Below are positions 1-11,694 of a stretch of 64,000 nt of DNA, one piece after another. The DNA is taken from the NCBI GenBank assembly GCA_030549495.1, contig JAUIRK010000008.1:372001-436000 (forward strand), read 5' to 3'. The first letter of the stretch is position 1; each line of letters begins with the position of its first letter. The notes below the pieces were generated by a model. It saw only the letters and a program-made list of their open reading frames with translations. It was not told the origin of the DNA and ran no database searches. Origin of the DNA: Nectonema munidae (Eukaryota; Nematomorpha; Nectonematoida; Nectonematidae). Made by a program: the position numbers and the translations under genes.

Positions 1-1130
1 GACTCTGGCATCTTTATACAAGTAATTTAGGTTATGTTGGAAAAGAATGCACTTTCAGCAATCCAATCTCCTTTGATTGGTGTGTTCTCTAATTTTAACG
101 TATACCAGATTCTTATCAGCGATTTTTGAACTAACTTTGGAGGTGCTCTTCTAGTTTGCATGCTTCCATTTGCAAAGGTCATTTTGTAAGCAACGAATTC
201 AGACAATTGAATACTATTTTTAGTGATTTTTCTATGAGCAGAGTATACGGCATAACAAAAAGATTGTGTGATAAATTTTAGAAAATTTGAAACTGAAAAA
301 GCCAAGCTAAATTAATTAAAATGTGAATTAATGTGCCAGTTGAAGGAAAGAGATTTGTCAGAGATATAGTACTCTTGCGTGTATGTTCTCTTTAGGTAAT
401 TAGATATTAAGTTTCGAATTTCCATGTGAAGTTTGGTTTCTTTCAATGCTTTGTGTAATAGCGATGACGTAAAAATTTCCAGTCTTTCTTAGATCTCACG
501 GAAACGTTTTAATTCACCTATATACGTCTCATTGCATATGAGGCAGGTGATTTTGTAAATGGCGGTACCTCTTTGGCATTGTTATTGTCCACTTGACAGA
601 AAGATCATTGATTTTAAATTGATTTTGGAATTTACGTGGTATTGTGTTAAATAAAGAAGGTATTTGTGATATTTATAGGATCTTTCGTGGAATTGAACTG
701 ATTGATCCACCCAACTTAGCATCTGATGAGAGCAGTGCTTTTGCACGTAGATTTGGCGCATTCGATAGATGTATTTTGGGTTGTTGGGTGTCTTTATATG
801 GTTTATATGGCACAAAAGGTAACGGCTTTAGTTGAATATCTTTTTTATCTTTCATCGCAATGAAATGAATGTTATTATCCAGGGAGCTAGCATGTGAGAG
901 GAAGGAATTAAATTCTTCTTCAGATTTGTTCCAGAGAAAATATGTATCATAGAATTAGATTCTTCTTCACATTTGTTCCAAAGAAATATGTATTCGTGGG
1001 AAGGATTGATCTTCTGATTCTACTTGACTCATGAAAGTATTGGATGAGATCATCTCTCCTAAAGGAAGTCCTTTAAGCTGAAGAGTTTTTGGTGCTATAA
1101 TATTCTATCATTTGATGCATGAAATCGAGT
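1..1130 (-). mobile_element. Penelope-like retroelement remnant (RT tail plus GIY-YIG part)
   Basis: On the minus strand around 489-569 one frame reads IYKITCLICNETYIGE, which fits the GIY-YIG nuclease core that follows the reverse transcriptase in Penelope-like elements. Further upstream on the same strand (about 1030-1100) a short stretch resembles the RT region GLPLGE...FMSQVE. The order (RT, then GIY-YIG) fits Penelope-like elements. The copy is old and broken in several places and may continue past the left edge of the window. The family call rests on two short motifs recognised by eye. Confidence 0.5.
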
Positions 1131-2082
1131 ACGAGGGCGGTTTAATAAATCAGAATGGAGTTGTAGCGATCGACGACATCCAAACTAAAAAAGCGATGTG
1201 TTAGGAAGAAATTGTTTTTTTTAAGATTTTTTTATTTAGAAACTCTTTCCTACATTTATTAGCCAGCGTATAAAGAATTTGTTTTGCTTTGAAAAAATTC
1301 ATTGATTTATGTTATTCAAGGAAAACGTAATAAACTTTCTCTGGGGTTTTGATAATAGATGATAGATCTCACGAATAGATGGTGCTTACAAAGCCCAGCA
1401 TTGTTCAAGAGAAGAATTGAGGTGTCAAAAACAGGTGCAACCCTTACTTCTAACAATTCTAGCATCTCTAAAAGTTTGTCATTACTCTGTCAAGGAAATT
1501 CTTGCGAAGGATACGTTTTAAACAAATTTATTTATAATTGAGCTGACAAATGCTACGAAATTTACTTAACCTCACATAGAGCAAATCTGAAGATACTCTC
1601 CTGAAGCTAGTTTAGCCATTTTTGAATTCATGTTAGTTCTAAGAATGGAACAAATCAAAATCAACAAATCTTTATCATTTCTTAAAAATTTGGAACACCA
1701 ACTTGTTGATTCTTAAATCAAATGCTCAATTAAAATAAAGGATGATATACATACAATTAAAAAAGTGTTGGTATTGACGAAAATAATATGCAAGAAAGTC
1801 ATTAACCACTTTTTAAAGAAAGCTAATAGATGTAAAATTTATAAAAAAAAAACACATTGAAAGTGTACATCCTCGTGTTTTAAATGTAAAAATGTGTTTA
1901 AAACATAGTGAAGGATTTTGTAAACATGGGTAGATATAAATCTTTCAGAATAAATTTTTTTATGGAATTTTTTTGTTATTATATTTGCATTTGGATCAGT
2001 CAGGAAAAGTAAATAAATTTAACGCAATTTGCAAAAAAATCGATTGAAGTATCATAATTTTCAAGTGTTGTAAAAAAAGTAT
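1131..2082. other. Intergenic stretch without recognised gene
   Basis: AT-rich sequence between the retroelement remnant and the 3' end of CDC5L. No ORF of note, no clear inverted ends and no RNA gene was seen. Confidence 0.5.
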
Positions 2083-2088
2083 TTTATT
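2083..2088 (-). terminator. Poly-A signal of CDC5L (AATAAA on minus)
   Basis: The plus strand reads TTTATT here, i.e. AATAAA on the minus strand, about 65 bases after the CDC5L stop codon. Position and orientation fit its 3' end. Confidence 0.6.
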
Positions 2089-2152
2089 GATTGGTTATAA
2101 TATATATTTTAAAATGACTACAAAGATGTACAAGATGGACACACAGTTTAGT

Positions 2153-4603
2153 CTAGGAGGTTAACTCAAGTCCTAGATTATCTTTATAGAGCATTAATTG
2201 ATCTAAAGTCTTTTGCAAATCATTTTCTCTTATCTTTTGTTTATTTACATCTTCTTCAAGAATGGCCAGTCTCGGTTCCACAACTTTTCGTTCATGTTCT
2301 TGAAGCTTTGAAAACGTTTGCAGTTCAATTTCTGCAGCTGAAACCGATTCATTCAGCAGAACAAGCTTTTGGGATAGAACTTGAAAACGATTTTGGTGGC
2401 CAGCCAATAAGACTTTGAGCTTTTTTTCAATTTTGGCTGCTTTTTTTGCTTCATTTGTCATTGCTTGGCGATTACTGGCTAGTTGATTCTCTGCTGCAGT
2501 AATTCTTTCCTTTTTAGTTAGCATTCGCGTATACCTACCCTGCGAACCGGGCGTAAACATACTGATAAACTGTTTCCAGCATTCTTCCCAAATGGCATCA
2601 TAGTCTATATCAGCATTTTCACTCTTTGCCTTTAATTTCAACATTTCGTCAGCCAAGATCTGATGACCAACTCCCAGCTCTTCTTCACTCACTCTTTCAT
2701 ACGGAAACTTTTTCAAGAAATCTTCTCCATCTTTGATCTTCTCTTCCAATTCTTGCATTTTACTCTTTTTTAAAGTATTTGGATTTTCAAAATCCTTTGA
2801 AAAAACAATGGCGTCATTATACATTATTTTTATCATTTCAATGCGAATCAATTCTTCAGCGTGAGCCAAGTCTGCATTAATAGACGAGCCTGGCTTTACG
2901 GGTCTGGCACCAGAGTCGTTAATGCGATTAGGAGAAGGCAGCTGCCTCTTTGAAACCTCGCTAAGTAAACTGTTCTTTAATTTTAAGCGTTTCAATTCTT
3001 TTATTCGATCCACGTCAGCTGCGTCAGGAATTTTTTTAAATTGGGCGTCATATGTGTCGTCAACTTTACTTGATTTATCAGCAGATTCAGCATTGACGTC
3101 ACCCACACTTGGAATTTCAATTTCGAAATCATTTTTGGGTGCAGGTAGTTTGGAGAAGGCCGACGAAAGTTGTGATTTAACTTGGGACAAGAATTCATCA
3201 TGATTTAATGCATCCAAATTATCATTCAACCCAAATTTATCCCTTACAGATGTCGAGAAAACTGAAGAGGAGTTTGAGCGAACAGAGTCATTCTGTAAAG
3301 TATTGGCTCTGGTTGAATCTGGAGTTGAAGTGAACTGAGTAAGCAAATGATTTGGTGTTTTAATGGACTTTAAAAGAGATGAAGACTCATCTAAAGGATT
3401 GTGTTTGCTTTCTATCAAAGGCGTATTGGCGCCTCCTTTAAGAGGAGTGTCAGTGTTCGTTAGAGCCAAGAGATTCTGTGCTTCATCAAGAATAATATTG
3501 CTCGCGACTTTAGGAGTGCGAAATAGAGTTGACGAAGAAGGTGTATGAAATGGAAACTGGTAGTCAGGAGCCATAGCATCATACTCTCCCCCACATTTGG
3601 CAATGGATGAAATTTCTTTTTCACAAGACTGTCCTAGTTTAACAACAGCATGTAACTCTTGATTCGAAATCTGTGGTTCTGGCAACACCAACTTACTTCT
3701 TTTAGCCACATTCCCAGCACCACCAAACATGTTTTGGCGCGCTAATACGCTCGGCAAATCACTTTCTTTTTTCTTTTCCAGCTTTTCTTTATCTTTTTTT
3801 CTTTCGCGTTCTTCCTTTACCCTCCTCGATTCTCCATCCAAATTTTGGTGAGTGAGTCTTTTGAAGCTTGGGTCGTTTTTATCAAAGGTATCTAGTGAAG
3901 CATTATGAAAACCAATAGGAACGGGCTTTTCAAAAGGAATCTCTGTATTAAAGTCCATGTGTCCTCTTTTATTGAACCTTCTCCTCATGAAGCTTATTCC
4001 AGCTGCCTTTAGCTCACGCCTTTTTTGTAAAGTTGCAAGCCTTCTCGCAACTTCCAACTGCTTCTCCCTCGCTTTCCTCTTTGCTTTCTTGCCTTGCGTG
4101 TTAGCGAGTCTTGCTCTAGCTTCTGACAACATCTCTAACTCATCATCATCCATATCCTTCGGATCTGGTCGTGCAGGCTTCGCTTCTGGATTAGGATCGA
4201 TTTCTCCGGGCTTCAGTTTTCTCGTGTCAGCATTGTTGATTGAAGGCTCGCCTTCCTCATTTTCTGCGTCGTTTTTCTTCTGTGCGGCATCAAGCAGTAG
4301 TTCGTAATGCTCTAAACACTGTGACGCCGTCCTCCCAACGATGGGAGCAATGGTTCGCCACTGTGTAGGCATTAGTTTTGCTAAGTGAAGCAACTTTTCT
4401 TCTTCATCGCGGCTCCATTCAGTCTTTTTGATTGACGGATCTAGCCATTCATTCCACCTCGCCTTGCACTGCTTAGCTGTTTTTCGGTGCAAAAGGGAAG
4501 CAATTCGAGACCATTGGTTCATTCCATACTTCATCACAGCCGCTTTTAATATTTCATCCTCTGTATTCCGCCATATTCCTCCTTTTATGAGTATGCGTCC
4601 CAT
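2153..4603 (-). CDS. CDC5L: CDC5-like spliceosomal Myb protein
   Basis: A complete uninterrupted ORF of 816 codons; human CDC5L has about 800. CDC5L/Cef1 is a core scaffold of the Prp19 (NineTeen) complex in the active spliceosome and acts in the nucleus. Two N-terminal Myb repeats are plain: repeat 1 at about residues 8-56 (GGIWRNTEDEILKAAV..., WSRIASLL, ending KARWNEWLDP) and repeat 2 at about 57-107 (EWSRDEEEKLLHLAKL, WRTIAPIVGRTASQCLEHY). A basic, charged helical stretch with KKAKRKARE follows at about 125-205. A low-complexity Ser/Thr/Asn middle is next, then the conserved C-terminal Cef1-type region and a coiled-coil-like tail from about residue 690. The ATG at the start of MGRILIKGG is the family's normal start. 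The family usually has introns in animals, so a single exon is notable. There is no long 3' A-tract to prove a retrocopy, and the intact frame argues for function. Confidence 0.97.
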   Translation of the reverse strand: MGRILIKGGIWRNTEDEILKAAVMKYGMNQWSRIASLLHRKTAKQCKARWNEWLDPSIKKTEWSRDEEEKLLHLAKLMPTQWRTIAPIVGRTASQCLEHYELLLDAAQKKNDAENEEGEPSINNADTRKLKPGEIDPNPEAKPARPDPKDMDDDELEMLSEARARLANTQGKKAKRKAREKQLEVARRLATLQKRRELKAAGISFMRRRFNKRGHMDFNTEIPFEKPVPIGFHNASLDTFDKNDPSFKRLTHQNLDGESRRVKEERERKKDKEKLEKKKESDLPSVLARQNMFGGAGNVAKRSKLVLPEPQISNQELHAVVKLGQSCEKEISSIAKCGGEYDAMAPDYQFPFHTPSSSTLFRTPKVASNIILDEAQNLLALTNTDTPLKGGANTPLIESKHNPLDESSSLLKSIKTPNHLLTQFTSTPDSTRANTLQNDSVRSNSSSVFSTSVRDKFGLNDNLDALNHDEFLSQVKSQLSSAFSKLPAPKNDFEIEIPSVGDVNAESADKSSKVDDTYDAQFKKIPDAADVDRIKELKRLKLKNSLLSEVSKRQLPSPNRINDSGARPVKPGSSINADLAHAEELIRIEMIKIMYNDAIVFSKDFENPNTLKKSKMQELEEKIKDGEDFLKKFPYERVSEEELGVGHQILADEMLKLKAKSENADIDYDAIWEECWKQFISMFTPGSQGRYTRMLTKKERITAAENQLASNRQAMTNEAKKAAKIEKKLKVLLAGHQNRFQVLSQKLVLLNESVSAAEIELQTFSKLQEHERKVVEPRLAILEEDVNKQKIRENDLQKTLDQLMLYKDNLGLELTS

Positions 4604-4880
4604 AATTCAATTATATCACCTACTTTTCTAAAGAAAATATTTGAGTGCATGATTATTTAGTTGAATAGAATAGCAGAATACCTAAACCTAAAGAAAACTA
4701 TAACCAAACAGGATTTTTACATCATTTACTTATCAGTACAATTTCAAAAAAATAAATCCACTACCTTTTGTATATCAATACGCATGGTAAGTTCATAATA
4801 AGAAAGATTTTCATCTAAAAAGTATATCATTTTTTATCCAAGTCAAATATATTTTAAAAGACATCTAAATACACCTAAGT

Positions 4881-5153
4881 CAGGGCTTCTGAACCTTTGT
4901 TCAGTCATGGACCCCTTTAAACAGCTGATGAAAGCTATAGACCCCCTCCAAGGGCTCCTTACATGCAATTAATATTTGTACTTGCAAATTAAAGTGTTTA
5001 TTAAAATGATCCATTATAAAATGTTTTGAATATTTATAAAATATTTTAATCAAAAAAAATGTATATGAAAGTATATTTATAATTTTAAATAAAATAATGG
5101 TTTTTTTAAATCCGACCCTCACGGACCTCTTGAAACCAGGTTAAGAATCCCTG
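4881..5153. mobile_element. hAT-type MITE with target duplication
   Basis: The ends are inverted repeats (CAGGGCTTCTGAACC on the left, GGTTAAGAATCCCTG on the right). The flanking 8 bases are acctaagt and atctaagt (7 of 8 equal), which fits the 8-bp target duplication of hAT elements. It is 273 bp long with no coding capacity. A related diverged piece lies near 60757-60802. Confidence 0.85.
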
Positions 5154-5161
5154 ATCTAAGT

Positions 5162-5960
5162 TCTAACGAAGATTGCATAGTTCAAATTTTGAAGCCTAAT
5201 GCATGTAAGGACTTGTTGAATTGGAAGTGGACAAAACTATACCAAATACGATAGAATCGACAAAAATTTGAAAATAGCACACTACTTTTTATATAATAAA
5301 TTCAGTTTTTGTTTTTAGTAAAATTTTCTAATACCATGTCTTTTATTGATTGAATAAAAAATTGAATAAACAAATGTCAATAAAAATAGTAACAAAGAGT
5401 AGTTTCCATCAACGAAAAGTGTAGCATATTTTTTATAGGGTGGGTTTAATTAAGACTACAATTAAAACCAAGTTTTATTAAGAATGTAATTGAAGTTGGA
5501 TTCATACTCGGATCTTTTCGGTTTCGACTCCGCTTCCAAGAATTTTTTATTTAGAGAAATAAAAAAAATCAATTTTTGAAAGGTAAAACAGTGTTACATT
5601 TACACCCAAATTAATTGTTTGTTGTTAAAAATCTTATCCATTTCTTTCATGTCTCACTTTTTTAGAAACGAAAACAATGTGAATAAATACATTATGGAGT
5701 ATTACTCGTATTACACAAGAAATATTACTTCATGTAATCTTAGGGGTGTGAATTACAACCCTTTTTCACAAAAGCAGACTAAATTTGATTAAATTCATGA
5801 TTTGTTTTTTATGTTTTACCAGCAGCAATAAAGTATGAATTGTGTTTTAATGGTATTTTACTCATGAATGTTAAGCATGATTGCATTTTAATCATTGGAT
5901 TTTGAAGTATGATATCAAAATAAAATATTTAAAAAGTGTCTAGTTTCTGGGGAACGGGGA
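5162..5960. other. Intergenic stretch without recognised gene
   Basis: AT-rich. A short patch near 5505-5540 with cgactccg-type sequence resembles the low-complexity arms of the MITE at 41806-41944. Nothing else stands out. Confidence 0.4.
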
Positions 5961-5964
5961 GTTA

Positions 5965-6260
5965 GAGTCTCGAATCACTACCATCCTATATCAAAGAAAT
6001 AAAATAATCTAAAGAGTCTCGATATTCACTACCGTCCTATATCAAATACTCCTGCAATCTCCAAAATCTTCGAAAAAGTCTACCTCTCCCAAATATCAGA
6101 ACATATTTCAAACAACTCACTTCTCTACCCGCACCAGTACAGCTTCCAGAAAAAAAACGATCCTCCAGCGACTGTATTGATTCAATCATTGAACTAATTT
6201 GTTCAAAACTCAACGCTAATTATTATGCAACCATTACTAAAAAACTTTCTAATATGGAAT
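5965..6260 (+). mobile_element. LINE reverse transcriptase N-terminal fragment
   Basis: One frame, open from 6024 to the stop at 6195-6197, starts IHYRPISNTPAISKIFEKV and continues with LLYPHQYSF. This matches the 'yRPIs...skifEk...QfGFr' region of Jockey/CR1-like non-LTR reverse transcriptases. The start of this stretch is partly duplicated in tandem about 57 bp upstream (the TCACTACC...TCCTATATCAAA block at about 5974 and again at about 6027). The catalytic YADD region is missing: other elements lie where it should be, and a C-terminal piece resumes at about 7293. Confidence 0.7.
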
Positions 6261-6308
6261 TTGACACCAACAGCATCTGCCTTTAAAATCCTATCTCTCT
6301 AATCGCAC

Positions 6309-6391
6309 CAGTGGCGTAGCCAGAGCGAAGTACATGGGGGGCACAAAAAATAAGCCTAAATTGAAAAATCTGAATCACCTTGATTAAGTTT
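6309..6391. mobile_element. Fragment of CAGTGGCGTAGCC-ended MITE
   Basis: The piece begins CAGTGGCGTAGCCAGAG, the same terminal sequence as the MITE at 28513-28681. The right end is not found because a piggyBac-like element follows directly. Confidence 0.5.
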
Positions 6392-6395
6392 TTAA

Positions 6396-7292
6396 CCCTA
6401 TCAGTGACGGGGGGCTAACTAGAATTTCTCTCGTACCAAATTGGCTACATCTTTTGCTACCATACTTCGTGACATTTCCTAAAATTGATAGCTGCATCTT
6501 TTGATACCATTTTCATGGCAGTTGAATGACCTTTTCATGTCTAAATCTATCAATCAAAATCAAAAGTTAAACCTTTTCAGCAAAATTCTGACAGTATCTC
6601 TAGTTAAGCTTATAACCTTGGTTCTATATTATATACTCGTTTGAAAATTTATAAATATATACAGTTTTGAACACATAACACTTTATAGTTGAAATTTTTT
6701 CAAAATCATGGTTACTTTTTTGGAAATGTCAATCAAAATTTTGATTGATGAGAAATATATCTAATAAAATATACCTTCAAATTATACATTAAATATATTT
6801 TTTATATCAAATCGGGCATACAGATTCCATTTTTGTACTTATTTTTGGAATTTAGAAATTTAAAATACATATAAGTGTATAACAAACCTGCGGTTTACAT
6901 TTAAAATTTGTCTCTGAAAACATTCATTCAAATTTTACATGGAATATACACATTATTATAACAAATCAACAATCGCAATTTCATTTATAAATTCTTCTTG
7001 CATTTAGAATTTGAAAATGCTAATCAATGTAAAACAAATTTGCGGTTTATTTTTAAAATGTCACGAGAACATTAATTTAAATTTTAAATGAAATATACAC
7101 GCTTTTATAAAAATCAACAATGCCTATTTCATTTATAGATTGTTTTTGAATTTAGAATTTGAAAATATTTATAAGTGTGAAACAAAGTTGCGGTTTATTT
7201 TTAAAATCTGTCTTCGAGAACATTGATTAAAATTTTACATGAAATATACACATTTTTATATAAAATCAACAATGCCAATTTCATTTATAGAT
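6396..7292. mobile_element. Truncated piggyBac-type MITE (CCCTATCAGTGACGG family)
   Basis: TTAA at 6392-6395 is followed by CCCTATCAGTGACGGGGGG. The next kilobase matches the reverse complement of 12179-13598, including internal repeats of about 130-150 bp that carry 'tttgcggtttatttttaaaat' and 'acatgaaatatacacat'. The second end is absent, so this copy is truncated where LINE sequence resumes. Confidence 0.75.
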
Positions 7293-8120
7293 TGAAAACA
7301 ATTGAATTCTACGAGAATTTTCAGCAACACCTTCATAAGGTCATCAAGATTAATGTTCCAGACGAACTAGAACTAGCCAACCTAATTACAAGTAATATTC
7401 AAAATTGTGCTACTACAATTACATGTCCATCAACCTTTCTAAAACGTATACGACACTTTTCTCAATCAAAGTTTATGCCAGTCCCTCAACTTCATTTAAA
7501 GCAGAGAACAAAAAAACTACAAATTCCATAAATATCTTGGGAATTAATATCTCAAACACCTTACAATCGAACACCACTTCAATCATGGCAAAATCCAAAC
7601 ACCAACTCAATGCTCTGAAAAAGTCTACTTCATTCCTAACTACCTCTTATAAAACTTTACTGGTTAAAGCCTATATTCTCAACAATTTTAATTATGGCCT
7701 GAAAACCTACTTCCCACTTCTAAACAAGAAGGACATGGATAAATTTGAAAGACTAATTAAAAACTGTCTGAAATATATTAACATAAAACAATCTTTAAAT
7801 ATTTCAATTGATCACTACAAATCCTCAAAAATTCTCCCAAGCATCCATTACCTTCAGCTCAAATTTCTTCTTTTAACATTTAAAGAACTTCACTGCCCCT
7901 CAGAAGAAAAACATGTCAGTCTAAACAAGTTTTTTAACATCCCACGAATACGATCCAAAAACAAAAAATTGAAAGACATTTTATTCTACTTCCTTGCTTC
8001 TTTTTAACTACCTCCCAAGATCCGTTAGAAAAATAACCTCATTCGTCAAGTTTAAAGAACAACTATTTCAACATTATATTAATGATGTCTTCATCTTTCA
8101 CAAATTGAGTTACCTCATTT
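7293..8120 (+). mobile_element. LINE reverse transcriptase C-terminal fragment
   Basis: Two plus-strand frames carry parts of the post-catalytic region of a Jockey/CR1-like reverse transcriptase. 7405-8007 reads ILGINISNTL..., then YKTLLVKAYILNNFNYGLKTYFPLL, the family's 'yLGv.id...yktLv.p.l.Yg...w' region. The reading frame shifts near 7500 and after 8007. It is probably the same insertion as the fragment at 5965-6260, separated by later insertions and a loss of the catalytic core. Confidence 0.7.
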
Positions 8121-10050
8121 GAATTAATATGTTTTTTTAGAAATTATGTTCATTCATGTATAACTTATGAATATATATATTTTTTCTTTTTCTTCAATAG
8201 TGGTTGTGACATTACAAACGCCTGTTATGATCTAAATAAATATTTTTTTAAATATTGCTTTTTAAAAATCAATAAACACATCTGACAAAAATATTTTTTA
8301 CAATTAAGTAAAAAGTTTTTATACTAAATCTACTTTTTATATACAAAGAATAATAAGTTATATACGATTAAATATATTCAATAATTGATAGAAAAAAATA
8401 TCTCATAAGACATTAAAAAGTTTACTTAAAACAAAAATATTAAGTAAAAATAAAATATCAAATCTTTCCAACAATAATTTGTTATACATACTTTAAGTTC
8501 TGATAAACTTTTAGATTTTGCAGGTCAAAAAGCATACGTCATCTTGACTCACGCTAATCAATATTGAACTAAATCTGATACAACCTAATTCAGTTTCCAT
8601 TCACAACCTACAAAAACATACGATTCTATCATACAAACAACCGCGAAATCAAACAATTTAACTCTATCTGTATCCAAATACTTGTTATGGACACTTTTAA
8701 CACATCTAAACGTAAGATATCGCTAAATCCTAAATTAAAAATTGTTATACCACGCCATCAACCCATTGGGCTTCTTCTTTAAAAATCTAAATATAGATCT
8801 AAACACTAATAAAACAAAATCTCAATTAAAAAAAATATGAAGTATAACTACTGGTAAATTGTCCTTTTAATTTGCCTTATATGTAGAAAAACCATCTACT
8901 AAGGAAATACCTCTGCGAAAACGGTATCGAATTTCAAGGTAGTCTTATAGTCTAAATTATAGTCTAAATTTTATCTCACTTAAATTCCTAACACTATATC
9001 CTTCACCTCTATTACCCAATCCATTTCTAAAGAAAATGCAAACTTAGCCAATTTTAGTTTGATATTTCTCATTCAATAAATGTTAAAACAGTATATCTAT
9101 TTGCGAATAAATCTCTGCTTTGAAATGAGTACTAGTGTATTTGCTTATTATGCACGTTGGATAATATTATTTTCCTATTTAATCCATCTTCCAATTGGCA
9201 CTAATAGGAATGGATAAAAGCGATATTAAACATCCTTAAATCAAAACCGTTATGTTGTTTTTTCACGTACCTTTAAATGAAGTGAGAATAACTTAACCTC
9301 TTTTGAAAAAGAAGCTGTGCCATAATATATTCTATTAGCAAGTGGAAACATTTGCTCCTAATACATTAATAACTGATTAAAATCTTTATTTTTCAAGTTT
9401 GACAAAAAAATATTGCCGTCATATTACTCAAGATTGAACCTGGAATTATTCTTATAACTATTTTCTTGAGAAATAAAAATTTAACTTTATCTGATTTAAA
9501 ATTAAAAGGAGTAGTATAAAATTGTAGAGTGTGTTCAGAAGTAAAAACTAAATTAAAGGTATACTAAAATATTATGGATAACTATACTTTTAATTAACGC
9601 TTTCAAAAATTTTATAATAAACAGGGGGAGGATGTATTGGATATTTCTATCCATCCACTGAGATCATTATAATCTGCAATAATTAATTCCATGCCAAAAG
9701 GAAAAATTGGTTTCTTTTCCTCCGATAATTGAAAACCGCACTTCACTACCAATATGGCTGACTCGTTCTGGTTAAAGTTATTGAAAATACAGAATAAAGT
9801 GAGTTTGACGACAACATAGAAGAGGTAGAGCTTCAACAGACTAATCCCACTCTTGTTTTCGACAAAACAAAGGAAAGAAATAATAAAAGTGTTTCTTTGA
9901 TAGATTTTGCTCGTATCCTCCCACCCTAAAAAATATCTCCTGATATAAAAGAAACTTCATTTACCGATATGTGCCAAAGTTATAATCGTTTCCTTATGCA
10001 AAGAAAAGGCACTCTTGATATACTTCTTTATGAAAATCAAACTTATTAAC
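8121..10050. other. Gene-poor stretch with faint LINE traces
   Basis: AT-rich. Near 8770-8840 a plus-strand frame reads NLNIDLNTNKTKSQL, reminiscent of the LINE reverse-transcriptase motif around 'iN.nKTk'. The 74-codon minus-strand ORF at 9612-9836 is not recognised. Confidence 0.35.
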
Positions 10051-10057
10051 AGCAGAT

Positions 10058-10190
10058 GGCCTAGTCGTGGGAACGTAAGGTCTCGATCTAGATGGTCTGG
10101 GTTCGAACCCCGATTGTGACTATCCCTACTATCTGCCCAGATATGGAAGATTATTCTTCCCTTGGGTGCGATACCGACAACTAAAAAAAA
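10058..10190 (+). mobile_element. tRNA-derived SINE
   Basis: A box-A-like segment (TGGCCTAGTCGTGGG) is followed about 35 bp later by a perfect box B (GGTTCGAACCCC), then an unrelated tail ending in an A-rich run. The acceptor-stem halves do not pair, so this is a SINE head and not a tRNA gene. Confidence 0.6.
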
Positions 10191-10695
10191 TCAAACTTCT
10201 TTTGAACAAGCAGACAAAGAAAAAATTTATTCTAAAATAGAAAGAAAACCCTCCCTCAGATTTCACTTTAAAAGAAGCGGAGATTGTACTATTAACCTCA
10301 TGATTAACTTTGCCTCATATGAACCATCTTCAAGCATAATGCGAAAATATGGCCTAACGTCTGGGAAGTGCTTTTATATAAAACCTTTAAAATAACCAAT
10401 CATAAAAAGTTAATTTTTAACATACTTTGCCTCATCTGATACTAATCACATTAAAAAATTTCTTATTTTTTCTTTATTTTTTATTATTTTTTCCTCCAAC
10501 AAAGTATGGCGCAATTTTATTTTACTTTGTTAAAATTTCGAAAAAAGAAAGCTATTATATTCCCTGCATATAGGAAACAAAAAGATTCACAGAGAACTCT
10601 ACCGATTTAGGTGTTAACGATTTCTGAGTTAAAAATTTACTTTTTCGTTTATTTTTGTTTCATATCTTTGTAGTATTATTATTATCATATTATGG
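10191..10695. other. Intergenic stretch without recognised gene
   Basis: A 77-codon plus-strand ORF overlaps it (10162-10395), but its first part is SINE sequence and the rest has no family resemblance I recognise. Confidence 0.4.
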
Positions 10696-10699
10696 TCAT

Positions 10700-11084
10700 C
10701 CTAAATTAAGGTGACCTATTTTAACATCGGTAAAGCGTGGCACCATTAACATGGGTTGTAACTTCGATTACAGAAATTTTGTCACCTTCAATAAGTTTTA
10801 TAGCATTTTGAAAAAGCTGCTTGATTGTGTGCAAACCCTAGTCAAATTTTAGAAGAATCTTTTTCAAAAAACACTTCTATAATTCTAGGACATTTATCTT
10901 GTGATAGAAAGTAGGATTTCAAGGGATCATATATTTTCAAAATTCTTTCCATAGCTGACAAAAGAGCTACCCAGCGCATATTACTGTATCCAAGTATCTT
11001 ATATTCGACTCTCGTAGTTTCGCAAAATTCGCATTTCAACGCGCACAGTGTATATATAGAAATAATATATTTTTTGTACTTCAA
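10700..11084 (-). mobile_element. hAT transposase remnant
   Basis: The minus-strand frame includes EFCETTRVEYK, NMRWVALLSAMERILKIYD, PLKSYFLSQDKCP and FFEKD. This is the 'nTRWlSLlpalERilk.ydpLKsYFls' block that follows the catalytic core in hAT transposases and hAT-derived ZBED/FAM200-like proteins. Downstream, a second frame keeps LIEGDKISVIEV. Neither the BED finger nor the C-terminal dimerisation domain is present, so only a middle fragment survives. Confidence 0.75.
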
Positions 11085-11089
11085 GTAAA

Positions 11090-11690
11090 AAATTAATTTT
11101 TTTTTATCAATCTAATTTATAAATTAACATTTTTAATTTAAAAACGAAACAGTTTTTCATACGTATATTGATAAACATTTTTAAAAAGTAATATATTTTG
11201 AAAATTAATTTTTTCACAATTTTTATTACAAACTCGAAATTTTCATTTTTTTGATACTTTTCGAACAATCATCTTTTATTTAGCTTTTATTGTTGATAAA
11301 AAAATATTAAAACTGCTAAAACAAAAAATTTAAAACCAAAAAATAAATCAAGTAAATCAAAATACAATTCAAAATAGTGATAATTATTTTTTACCAAACT
11401 AAAAATTGATTGACCAGCAAAAATTAAAAACTTCGACAAAAGACGGATAAAGAGAAATATATAATTTAAATGTGTAAATAGTTCTTGATAATCAGTTTTC
11501 AACAATTATTATTATTAAAGTTTAGCAATTATAAAATTAACAAAAATAATATGAAATTCATATGCTGGCGAAGTAGTCACATGGCCACCGAAAACCTTAT
11601 ATTGCCTTCGCCTTATCATGCCGTTTTCTGGCTTGTCGTGCATTCTTTTCTAAAAACGGAACTTTTTTAAAATGCTGCGGGACAATTTGT
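11090..11690. other. AT-rich stretch without recognised gene
   Basis: Long A/T runs and no supported coding region. Its right edge leads into the RTE LINE, whose 5' end I cannot place. Confidence 0.4.
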
Positions 11691-11694
11691 TAAA

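Noticed and set aside
3957-4307. 116-codon plus-strand ORF
   Set aside because: It is antisense to CDC5L and made of Ser/Phe/Leu runs.
10062-10130. tRNA gene with a perfect box B
   Set aside because: The acceptor and anticodon stems do not pair; it is a SINE head.
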